Source: Giardia muris (Eukaryota > Fornicata > Diplomonadida > Hexamitidae). From it: a stretch of DNA of 64,000 bases. Numbering within the stretch: position 1 is the stretch's first letter; each line of letters starts with the position of its first letter. The translations under genes were made by a program, and so were the position numbers. Below the pieces are notes generated by a model. That model saw nothing but the letters and a program-made list of their open reading frames with translations. It did not search any database and had not been told where the DNA came from. Below are positions 17,125 through 24,688 of the stretch, piece by piece. The stretch lies in NCBI GenBank assembly GCA_006247105.1, contig CM016927.1:248001-312000 (forward strand), written 5' to 3'.

Positions 17125-18777
17125 ATGCTGAAGTGTCATCTCTTTCAATCCTGCCTTCTCGTGACCTTCATGGTCATCGGCGTCCTTCTTGCCATCTGCT
17201 GTTGTATGTGGCTCCTGGCCGTGTCGGATTTCCACGCCGAGTTCGACATTTTCGGACATCTTTATTTGATCAGCCCTTTGCTCTTTGGTCTCTTAGTTCT
17301 TCTCTGCATTTACCTTCTACTCGTCACCCGAGCGTATCGTGAGCTTCGTGCTTCGCGTTACTCGTCCCCTTCCCGTCTGGGTCTCACCTCCCTTATTCTC
17401 TCCGATATTGGTGGCTGTTTCATTCTAGGCTTGCTCTTCGCATTATGCGTCTACTACTTCGCCGCGTTGGCCCCAGACGTCCCTTCACTCATTCAACCCT
17501 ACTTGACGCCTCTTGGGGAGACGCTTTCCGAGGGGCTCCAGATCAATTGGTATTCAGAAGAGAAGGTTGGGTCCTTCAGCTTGGAGGTCAGTGAGGGGGT
17601 CTGGGAGGAGCGTGAAGTCGTGCGGAACGACGGGTTCAACCATGTACGCCTAGACTCGCTTATCCCAGGCCGGACGTACCGCTACCGTATTCCTGAGATT
17701 TACGGTGGCGAGTATGAGGTCCGCATCCCCGCACTTGATGGGGAGGACGAGACCAGTATCACCTCTGACACCATTCGCGTTGCCATCTGTACCGATCTTC
17801 ATGCCCTACCAGGCGCTAGTAGAGCGTACCTTCCGGTCCTTCATGAGATCAAACCGGTCTTGGGCCTTGTGCTTGGAGACCTCGTTACTACTGGGACGAG
17901 CCTGAGCCAATGGCGTCGAGCTTTGCAAAGCAGTGGCCCCTTTGGCTATTTCAATCGCGTCCCCGTCCTGGCCCTTAGTGGGAACCATGAGACATATGGA
18001 TGTACGGCCAAGCCCGTTGTGCGCAAGTGGATGTTATCTGCCTTTGCTCCAAAACGGGAGGAGGGTTCCTCGGCTATCCCCAATGACATTCTATCATATA
18101 TCCCAGAGGAACTATGGGATTACTACGGTGAGGATTTCGCTCCTCTCGATGAGGGGTTTTACCATGCGATCGTACTCAGGGACGTTCTGATCATCGCGCT
18201 CGATTGCATGGATGATGTGTTTCGGACGCGGCACTATAGGGCACATACCGGGATGCTTTTATCTCCACGGCAAATCTTGTGGCTATCTGATACCTTGAAG
18301 AAGTATGAGAATGATCCGCGAATCAGGTTTCGCGTCATCGCGGTACATGTCCAGCTATATACCTCGACCCATGGGCCAGCACAGCAGCCTCTGACGGCCT
18401 TACTCGAGCCATACATTTGCCGCTATAAGATCAACCTCGTTCTCAGTGGGCACAAACACGCCTTGGAAGTCGTCCATCGCCAGTCCCGATGCCTTGAGCT
18501 TGGGTACGGTCAGCATAGCTTCTATGCCGTCACAGTCAATAGCCTTGGAGGTCATCCTTATCCCGTTGCTCTCCCCTTGTTCCTCAAGTCGCGTCAATGG
18601 CGGAATATCATGGACCCTGGGGACACTCCCTTGGTGGGCTATGGGATGGAGGACCTTATCCATGGAGAGGCGATCTATGGCCATTGTGTATTAGAACTGA
18701 GACCGGACGGACTTTGGCTCCAAGCCTATCGCCTTCGGACTGGTGAGCTTGCATATGAGGTATGTCTTGCCGACTGA
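17125..18777 (+). CDS. Membrane-anchored purple-acid-phosphatase-like metallophosphoesterase
   Basis: Three hydrophobic segments near residues 11-32, 45-67 and 86-112 anchor the protein, followed by a catalytic part. Before the catalytic core, HVRLDSLIPGRTYRYRIP resembles the fibronectin-like domain of purple acid phosphatases. The metallophosphoesterase motifs are complete: D224 and H226 (CTDLH), GDL at 251-253, GNHE at 286-289, VIAVH ending at H408, and GHKH at 442-445. These ligands bind two metal ions. The longer frame begins with TTG, so ATG at 17125 (preceded by TTTATTTTTAT) is used, 550 aa. Only 17 bp separate it from TRM5. A likely role is a phosphatase on the plasma membrane or an internal membrane, with the catalytic domain on one side; its substrate is unknown. 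Confidence 0.85.
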   Translation: MLKCHLFQSCLLVTFMVIGVLLAICCCMWLLAVSDFHAEFDIFGHLYLISPLLFGLLVLLCIYLLLVTRAYRELRASRYSSPSRLGLTSLILSDIGGCFILGLLFALCVYYFAALAPDVPSLIQPYLTPLGETLSEGLQINWYSEEKVGSFSLEVSEGVWEEREVVRNDGFNHVRLDSLIPGRTYRYRIPEIYGGEYEVRIPALDGEDETSITSDTIRVAICTDLHALPGASRAYLPVLHEIKPVLGLVLGDLVTTGTSLSQWRRALQSSGPFGYFNRVPVLALSGNHETYGCTAKPVVRKWMLSAFAPKREEGSSAIPNDILSYIPEELWDYYGEDFAPLDEGFYHAIVLRDVLIIALDCMDDVFRTRHYRAHTGMLLSPRQILWLSDTLKKYENDPRIRFRVIAVHVQLYTSTHGPAQQPLTALLEPYICRYKINLVLSGHKHALEVVHRQSRCLELGYGQHSFYAVTVNSLGGHPYPVALPLFLKSRQWRNIMDPGDTPLVGYGMEDLIHGEAIYGHCVLELRPDGLWLQAYRLRTGELAYEVCLAD

Positions 18778-18834
18778 CGCTGGCTCTCTTTCAATTGTCC
18801 CTGGTTCAGTTCCTGTCTTCTTATCAAAATAAAA

Positions 18835-20226
18835 ATGTATGCATCATTGTCTTGGGTTCCACGTGGCCACCTTCGGGCTTGTCCGACCATTTATCACCCC
18901 TCGCGAGAAGACGAACAGAAGGCCAAACGGGTCCTTCAGGAGATGCGCGAGGCCATGACGGAAGAGCAAGAAAGTGATAGCGACATCGATAATATGAGTG
19001 ATGTACTCGACTCTGAGGAGAAGGACGAACCCGCTCCCCACTTCAATGATAAGTACGTCGTCGTTCGGGAGGAGAGCGATTGTGATGACGAGCAGCTTGA
19101 AGACTTCAAACTGATCAACTCGGATAACATGCTTGTTGGGGCACGGACGATGGACCTAAGCTACATCGACTGTCTCGTGTACAACTCCGAGACCAATGAC
19201 TTCTACCTTCATCACAACATGATCTCGGGGGTCATGCCTCTTTCGGTCGTCTACTTTGATTTCGTCCCCCAAGGCGATGGGGCGGCAGGTAACTATTGTG
19301 CTATCTCGGGCTTTAGTTCGGAGATTGAGATCTGGGACTTGGATGTCCTTGATGCGATCGCCCCCGTTGCGGTTCTAGGAGGAACGCAAGTGGTGACTCT
19401 CCGTCCCAAAGGCCCAGGGTTTCCGAAGCGTAAAAAGGAGTTCCCCCTTCCAGGCTCCCATAAGGACCACATCCTGTCTCTTGCCTGGTCGTCCTTGCAC
19501 CGCAACATCCTCGCCTCCGCCTCTGCGGATATGAGCATTAAGATCTGGGACCTCAATAAGCTCACTTGTCTGTATACGTTCGAGGGACTCCATTCCAATG
19601 GTCCGATCTCCAGTATAGCCTTTCACCCGACGCATCCCGGTATTTTGGCCTCTGTAGGCCTCGGTGATAGGCGGATAGTCCTTATTCAAGCCTCGTCGGG
19701 CCAAACCGCTGAAGAGATAGTGCGGTTAGAAGCAGATCCAGAACAGCTCGCCTGGCTTGGAGAGGATCTTCTCTGTTGTACAACGGAGCTTGGTGAAATA
19801 TGTGTCATCTCCGTCGTATCTCGGGCTATCGTTTGTGTCGCACGACCTCTTGAGGAAGTCTCAGTGGGAAAGCAAACTCCTCTTACGGCATTGAGTTGTC
19901 ATCCCACCATTCCATACATTTTGGCCGTCGGGTCTCCTGAGAATACTCATGTTGCCCTTTGTCAATATACTTCGGAGGCGAGGGAAATCCGAGTCCTAAC
20001 AGTCCGTGATGTTTCGCTCCCTGTTTTCTCGCTGGCATGGTGTGGAGGTCAGGAAGCCCACGCCTTAGCGCTAGGTAGCAACCAGTCGCGGACGCGAGTC
20101 CTTCAACCCTTTTCTTGGCTGGAATATTCACTTCTAACGAGCCTCGGGGTCCCTGAGGCTTATGGCACCCATAAGGAATGTGTTGCCAAAATCATCGAGG
20201 ATGACCTGGACGACAGCGACGATTAG
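18835..20226 (+). CDS. PWP1: PWP1-like WD40 ribosome-biogenesis protein
   Basis: A beta-propeller protein of 463 aa. The N-terminus SLSWVPRG is the PWP1 signature, and an acidic stretch follows at about 40-70. LEDFKLINSDNMLVGARTMDLSYIDCLVYN and FYLHHNMISGVMPLSVVYFDF match the PWP1 pre-propeller region. WD repeats include HKDHILSLAWSSLHRNILASASADMSIKIWDL. PWP1 works in pre-60S ribosome assembly in the nucleolus. The start is an ATG after ATCAAAATAAAA, typical of the A-rich initiator. The acidic C-terminus EDDLDDSDD is also usual. The family assignment is confident; complex partners are inferred from yeast. Confidence 0.9.
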   Translation: MYASLSWVPRGHLRACPTIYHPSREDEQKAKRVLQEMREAMTEEQESDSDIDNMSDVLDSEEKDEPAPHFNDKYVVVREESDCDDEQLEDFKLINSDNMLVGARTMDLSYIDCLVYNSETNDFYLHHNMISGVMPLSVVYFDFVPQGDGAAGNYCAISGFSSEIEIWDLDVLDAIAPVAVLGGTQVVTLRPKGPGFPKRKKEFPLPGSHKDHILSLAWSSLHRNILASASADMSIKIWDLNKLTCLYTFEGLHSNGPISSIAFHPTHPGILASVGLGDRRIVLIQASSGQTAEEIVRLEADPEQLAWLGEDLLCCTTELGEICVISVVSRAIVCVARPLEEVSVGKQTPLTALSCHPTIPYILAVGSPENTHVALCQYTSEAREIRVLTVRDVSLPVFSLAWCGGQEAHALALGSNQSRTRVLQPFSWLEYSLLTSLGVPEAYGTHKECVAKIIEDDLDDSDD

Positions 20227-20259
20227 GGATAATGCCGGTCGGAGACCAGCTCAAATCAC

Positions 20260-21891
20260 TCAAATCAAGATCTCGCCTCGAGGGCTCATGAGGTTCCGTT
20301 CTATTAGGTGGGCGATGAAGTCCTGCTGAGACATCGGGGTGAGGGTATCAAAATTCTTGTTGATAAGCCTGCACTTGAGTCGGACGGAGTTGAGCACTGA
20401 GGCAGTCTGGGATGCCTCCTCGTCATCCCCCTCTAGCAACTGCGGGGTCACTTTCCGGATTACGTGTCTGATGAGGCGAAGGCAGAAGGAGCGCATTGGC
20501 TCCTGTGCGGTCTCGGCGACACGCTCGACGACGAAGCACGCGTGTTGGTCACAGACAAGGTTTGTAAAGTACGGCTGCGCCATGATCCAGACTATTACAG
20601 AGCCTGCTTGCCCCCTATCATGACTGGACGTGATGATCGCCTCCGCCACATGCGAGCCGCACTTGTCCATCGCGATCCGACGAAAATCCTCGAGGATCGC
20701 GTACATCAGTTCCGGGTACGACTTGAAGTGCCCACAATTTAGGGCCTTCTGGATCACGAAGTTCCCTGAGCTGTGGCAAGAGAGCTCACGCGCGTGGCGA
20801 ACCACGCACGCTTCAAACCGAGGGTGCGGGATGTAGCCTCCCGTGAAGACAGTCTGCAAGACCCAACAGCTATACCGGCCACGGAGCGCGCTTAGGAATG
20901 TCTTCTCATCCGCTGACACCGCCTCTATGATCGGAGGGACCGCCTCCTCGGGGATCAACTTGACCACATCCTGGACCAGGTTGTTCGCGAAGGGGGAGTG
21001 AATCGCGTCGAGGATGTATGGAAGGATCATCGCGAGGCACTCCGACGCGGCTGCAGGGCCACGCTTCGCCATGGACTGCCGCTTACATTCGACCGCTTCC
21101 TTCGATTGCAGTTCGGGAGGAATCCGTGACGCACCCCCTTGGTTCCGGCCCGAGCTCCGCTTCTCCCCCGAACGCGTGGAAATCACTTGCTGCGCCTCGG
21201 CAGGAGAGCCAAAAACGATAAAAGGACACGAAACAGGTGGCAGGCGAATGCATGATGAGTCCGGGGATGAGACAACATTCTCGAGTGCGGTAGCTGACAG
21301 GGAGGTATCTGGAGCGGGAATGGACCTAGTGGTAAATATCGATGGTTCTCTTGGCTCCGTGGTGAAGGGACCGTGGGTCGGGAGCTGATAGGACGAGATC
21401 AGGGGGACTTGGATGGGCTGAAAGACTGGGCGATAGACTTCTCCGACACCCCCAGGTGGGGGTGAGAGAGGATAACCTGGACCGAGTGAAGACTGGGGGG
21501 AATGATAGACCGGATATACGTATGACTGCTCCAAGCTGGGGGTAAAAGAACTGGGGGGAGAGACCTGGTGCGACCCATCAGGACTCCTTGCGGTGGTGGG
21601 CGACCATAACCCTGGAGGAGGCCCGTTGGAGGCCCCTGGAGCGAGGTCGATGTATGTGCCGATCGAGTGGGGGAGAGAATGGGAGACCATGGGCGGCGAG
21701 AGCGGAGAGGTGGACGTGGCAAGAGGAGCGGTCGCGAATGCCGATGGGCATCCTAGAGACAGCGATATATTTCGGCCTATGGCGAGCGCTCCTCCGACGT
21801 TCGGTGGCTCCGCATACTGACCCGCGCTCGTGTTCAGCTCGACGAGCGGCTCGTTGTCCACATCGTCGGTGAACGCCGGGAGAGGAAGCAT
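20260..21891 (-). CDS. PUF (Pumilio-type) RNA-binding protein
   Basis: A post-transcriptional regulator that would bind 3' regions of mRNA. The first 280 residues are low-complexity, Pro/Ser-rich and probably disordered. The C-terminal part has several Puf repeats with the recognition helices still visible: PFANNLVQDVV, GRYSCWVLQTV, SGNFVIQKALN, KCGSHVAEAII and QHACFVVERV. Each carries the aromatic or Asn/Cys-x2-V-x2-Q or E pattern used to contact RNA bases. The number of clear repeats (about five to six) is below the canonical eight, so some are degenerate. The start is CC-A6-ATG on the minus strand, in a 12-bp divergent gap with the next gene. Confidence 0.88.
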   Translation of the reverse strand: MLPLPAFTDDVDNEPLVELNTSAGQYAEPPNVGGALAIGRNISLSLGCPSAFATAPLATSTSPLSPPMVSHSLPHSIGTYIDLAPGASNGPPPGLWSPTTARSPDGSHQVSPPSSFTPSLEQSYVYPVYHSPQSSLGPGYPLSPPPGGVGEVYRPVFQPIQVPLISSYQLPTHGPFTTEPREPSIFTTRSIPAPDTSLSATALENVVSSPDSSCIRLPPVSCPFIVFGSPAEAQQVISTRSGEKRSSGRNQGGASRIPPELQSKEAVECKRQSMAKRGPAAASECLAMILPYILDAIHSPFANNLVQDVVKLIPEEAVPPIIEAVSADEKTFLSALRGRYSCWVLQTVFTGGYIPHPRFEACVVRHARELSCHSSGNFVIQKALNCGHFKSYPELMYAILEDFRRIAMDKCGSHVAEAIITSSHDRGQAGSVIVWIMAQPYFTNLVCDQHACFVVERVAETAQEPMRSFCLRLIRHVIRKVTPQLLEGDDEEASQTASVLNSVRLKCRLINKNFDTLTPMSQQDFIAHLIERNLMSPRGEILI

Positions 21892-21903
21892 TTTTTTGGC
21901 CGG
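21892..21903. promoter_or_regulatory. 12-bp divergent intergenic initiator
   Basis: Only 12 bases separate the start codons of the PUF gene and the coiled-coil gene. It contains six T's, read as A6 on the minus strand directly before the PUF ATG, then GGCCGG before the plus ATG. Any promoter for the plus gene must lie inside the PUF coding sequence or be bidirectional. Confidence 0.5.
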
Positions 21904-22602
21904 ATGGACGGATTGAGTGAGGTCGAGGAATTCAACTTAAGACGAGCTGCGATCCAGAATACCGTCTCCTGGGAGTTCGAGATGTGGAGGCGGGAGCGCC
22001 AGGCACATTGGGAGCGCGAGCTGGCAGACCGGGAGGCCGAGCTTCGCCAGTCCTTTGATAAGACTCTAGAGGCTGAACGCCAACAGCTGGATGAGAAGTA
22101 CGGGCTGGCTAGAAGGGCGCTCAAGGAGCGTCAGGAACGGCTGACGGCTACGGTGGCCACGGCGACTAAGGAGGCAGCGATGACGGAACGCGTCTTGGCC
22201 GCTGTCTATGATTCGCGTGATAAGGCAAAGGAGGAGTACGAGCGCGCCTGTGATGCGATACAAGCGGCATTGGACAAACGGCGTGCCACCATCCTTCAAA
22301 AGGCCGCCTCGGCACATGCAAAAGCAGAGGAACTTACCCAACGGGTAGCTTTCCTACGTGAGCAATGGAGTAATGCTGAGGAACGGTTACGGATGGAGGT
22401 TGAGGACTTCGCGGAGCGTCGACGGGCCATTGCTAGTCATGCCAATGAGGATATTCCGAAACGACTGGAAGAAGCACGCGCTAAGATCGAAGCACTTCAA
22501 ATGGAGGTCCGTGACCTTGAGGCAGCACGTGCCGAGCTTTTGGAACAGCATGACCGTGCCCTCGTCATTGAGGCCCAATTGAGTACTCGGTTGGGGTATT
22601 GA
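21904..22602 (+). CDS. Coiled-coil protein (232 aa)
   Basis: The protein is almost entirely helical and charged, starting MDGLSEVEEFNLRRAA. A coiled coil extends from about residue 30 to 225 with regular Leu/Ala heptads and many Glu, Arg and Gln. No Cys/His cluster, membrane segment or nucleotide-binding motif is present. It resembles small cytoskeletal coiled-coil proteins and might be a basal-body or disc component, but this is only an inference from composition. It starts 12 bp from a divergent PUF gene and is followed by a 155-bp gap containing a strong RNA-like hairpin. Confidence 0.8.
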   Translation: MDGLSEVEEFNLRRAAIQNTVSWEFEMWRRERQAHWERELADREAELRQSFDKTLEAERQQLDEKYGLARRALKERQERLTATVATATKEAAMTERVLAAVYDSRDKAKEEYERACDAIQAALDKRRATILQKAASAHAKAEELTQRVAFLREQWSNAEERLRMEVEDFAERRRAIASHANEDIPKRLEEARAKIEALQMEVRDLEAARAELLEQHDRALVIEAQLSTRLGY

Positions 22603-22641
22603 GACTCTAAACGTGATGAATGATTAAAGAGTGGGAAAAAA

Positions 22642-22696
22642 GCCCGGCCGCGTTGCGCTCACAAAGATGCTTCTGTGAGCGCGTCAAACGCCGGGC
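22642..22696. ncRNA. Candidate structured RNA with perfect two-step hairpin
   Basis: In the gap 22603-22757 the sequence folds as a lower 7-bp perfect stem (GCCCGGC 22642-22648 with GCCGGGC 22690-22696), an internal loop of 6 and 7 bases, and an upper 8-bp perfect stem (GCGCTCAC 22655-22662 with GTGAGCGC 22675-22682) around a 12-base loop. The plan resembles an H/ACA-type hairpin with a pseudouridylation pocket, and a GAGACAATT occurs at 22732-22740. I do not see a convincing H box, so the class is open. An intrinsic structure in the 3' UTR of either flanking gene is the alternative. Strand is not decided. Confidence 0.4.
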
Positions 22697-22757
22697 GAGA
22701 CCTCGGCTGGTGAGTATCTGCGCCTTTGGCGGAGACAATTGACGGCCGCATAGACCT

Positions 22758-23588
22758 TCACTCAAGGGCTTGAGGGGAGGAGTCATGAGTGAGTATCAGA
22801 CTCCCAAGTTTCCGAAGACCAATGAATTGTAACCCATGTGCTAGCTCCCCGACCTGTGTGACGAGGAGGAGGGCATCCCGTGTAAGAGAGGGCAGAATGC
22901 TTGTCCAGTGGGGGGAGGATGCGTCTATAAGGGTGCGTAAAGTATCACGTTTAAGTGGCCATCTTTCCCGCGCCAAGAGGTTCCAATGGTCTGTCAGGAC
23001 GACAACTATGTTGCGTCCTTCACGAGGCAACCCGTCCAGATAGGTCAGGTATGGGACAAGTGCACCCAGCTCGACGCGCTCCTCTCTTCGGCTCGAGAGG
23101 TCCAGGTCTAAGGACTGGGCCAATCTCGCCTGGAACTTACGCCATTCGGCCACACACTTCGACCTTTTCCTGTCACCAAGAAGAAGATATCCATCACATG
23201 TACTTTCGGCATTGGAGCTAACGGTCCTACCCGTATCGACAAAGTCCTCAATGCTACCGGCTATAAGCATCGTTTCCCTCATAGATGAATACCGTTTCAG
23301 CCGCTCGACGGCATATGCGACTAGAGCGTGCATCGCCTCTGTTTGAGTCTTCTCTGAGATTAAGTCCCGTATGGTCCCACGAAGAAACAAGGGGAATGGC
23401 CCCTTCGATGCTGGTTGGGGAGCAACAACCTCCGAAACGATCTTGGACTCAGAACTGGAGATGCTAACTGCATCCTCGAAGGGGATAGCCAGAGAGCTTG
23501 AGCGGAGGCCAAAGACCTCCCTCTTGATCCTTTTCACCTTCAAGTCAAAGGAACTTGGTACGAGTGAATGATACGATCCAGCCTGCAT
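22758..23588 (-). CDS. Unrecognised protein (276 aa)
   Basis: No family is recognised. The protein is 276 aa from ATG at 23586-23588; one more upstream codon is TTG and is not used. The first 50 residues are polar and basic (KVKRIKREVFG). Two hydrophobic strand-like segments are visible, NIVVVLTDHWN and DALLLVTQVGELAH, with patterns such as ETMLIAGS, suggestive of an alpha/beta fold, but there is no P-loop, catalytic triad or metal motif. It diverges from the Arp gene across 22 bp. Its end contains AGTGAAGG on the minus strand overlapping the stop, similar to but not a perfect AGTRAAY poly(A) signal. Confidence 0.75.
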   Translation of the reverse strand: MQAGSYHSLVPSSFDLKVKRIKREVFGLRSSSLAIPFEDAVSISSSESKIVSEVVAPQPASKGPFPLFLRGTIRDLISEKTQTEAMHALVAYAVERLKRYSSMRETMLIAGSIEDFVDTGRTVSSNAESTCDGYLLLGDRKRSKCVAEWRKFQARLAQSLDLDLSSRREERVELGALVPYLTYLDGLPREGRNIVVVLTDHWNLLARERWPLKRDTLRTLIDASSPHWTSILPSLTRDALLLVTQVGELAHGLQFIGLRKLGSLILTHDSSPQALE

Positions 23589-23610
23589 CAATTAAAAGGA
23601 CTTCTAATAC

Positions 23611-24681
23611 ATGCCCGTTATCCTGCTTGATCAAGGCACAGCGTACCTCAAGGCCGGTGTCGAGTCTGGCCCCATCAATTTTTGGAAGAACATAGGTTTT
23701 CGATGTGCTTCAACCAAGCCGATATATGTTGGTGATTTGACCTCCCTATCCCCTTTGGCGAGCGGAGAACTATGCCCTTTATCGTACACTGGTCCCGACG
23801 AGGTGATTGAGGCTGAGGGGAGACTCTGGAACCAAATAGGACTGAAACTCTTTAATTGTGCACTGAATCAAGATGATATGCATCTCCTCACGACTATGCC
23901 CCTATTAAGTTCATTGCACGCGCGCCAGAGACTCATGGAGTTCTGCTTCGAAGTCTGCGGGATACAATCCTTATTGGTCGCCTCGCCACAATTCTATGCG
24001 GCACATTTGCTCAATTTAGACGAGGTCGCATGTGGTGTCATTATCGACCTCGGTAGTAGCGCCTTCACAGCAACCGCACACCTTTATGGCTATCCCCTCC
24101 TTCACTCTTGTAAGCGTACACCCACGAATGGCTTTAAGTACCAGCAAGAAGCCCTCAACGCCCTGAAGCAGCAGGGTCTGTTTGAGGAGGCGTTGCGTAG
24201 CGAGACAAAGGATATGCTGGGCTTAGAACAGCCGTTACTAGCGCAGTCCATCATTGACCAGACCTTTCGGCACGATAACAATGGCCTCATACACTTTGAC
24301 CTTCCTGGTGGACGATCCCAGCCATACTCTCTCTCGACACTTATGGGGACGATCAGTACGGCTTGGAACGACATTCCAGACGCGGTCAATGCATGTCTCG
24401 CTACCCTTCCTCATGAGCTTCATTCCATAGCCAATACCAACATTCATCTCATCGGTGGCTTCGCACAGTCCCCCCTCTTGTTGCCAGGGGTGTTGGATGC
24501 CCTTCGAATGTGCTACAAGCGTAGTACGATTCAGGTCTTGGATCAACCTTGTACGGCGGCGGTCCAGGGGATGCGGAGAGTCCTGGCCCGGGACGCAGGC
24601 GCGTTCTATCAGAAGTCCCGGCTGTCACGAGCGCAGTACCTCGAGTGCGGGGCCGAGCACCTCGTCCTAGGCTTCTTCTGA
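23611..24681 (+). CDS. Divergent actin-related protein
   Basis: The actin fold is visible in a short 356-aa form. MPVILLDQGTAYLKAGV is the phosphate-1 loop (D-x-G-x4-KAG), VIIDLGSSAFTATA the second phosphate-binding strand, and HLIGGFAQSPLLLPGV the adenosine-binding GG motif. Conserved C-terminal AVQGMRRVLAR resembles the actin W/GG end. Giardia has a single conventional actin and few very divergent actin-related proteins without canonical Arp2/3; this appears to be one. The second loop has lost the usual DxGxxxT spacing in part, so ATP binding may be weak. It could belong to a chromatin remodelling complex in the nucleus or to a Giardia-specific cytoskeletal structure. The stop is 7 bp before the next start. 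Confidence 0.82.
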   Translation: MPVILLDQGTAYLKAGVESGPINFWKNIGFRCASTKPIYVGDLTSLSPLASGELCPLSYTGPDEVIEAEGRLWNQIGLKLFNCALNQDDMHLLTTMPLLSSLHARQRLMEFCFEVCGIQSLLVASPQFYAAHLLNLDEVACGVIIDLGSSAFTATAHLYGYPLLHSCKRTPTNGFKYQQEALNALKQQGLFEEALRSETKDMLGLEQPLLAQSIIDQTFRHDNNGLIHFDLPGGRSQPYSLSTLMGTISTAWNDIPDAVNACLATLPHELHSIANTNIHLIGGFAQSPLLLPGVLDALRMCYKRSTIQVLDQPCTAAVQGMRRVLARDAGAFYQKSRLSRAQYLECGAEHLVLGFF

Positions 24682-24688
24682 TGGAAAA

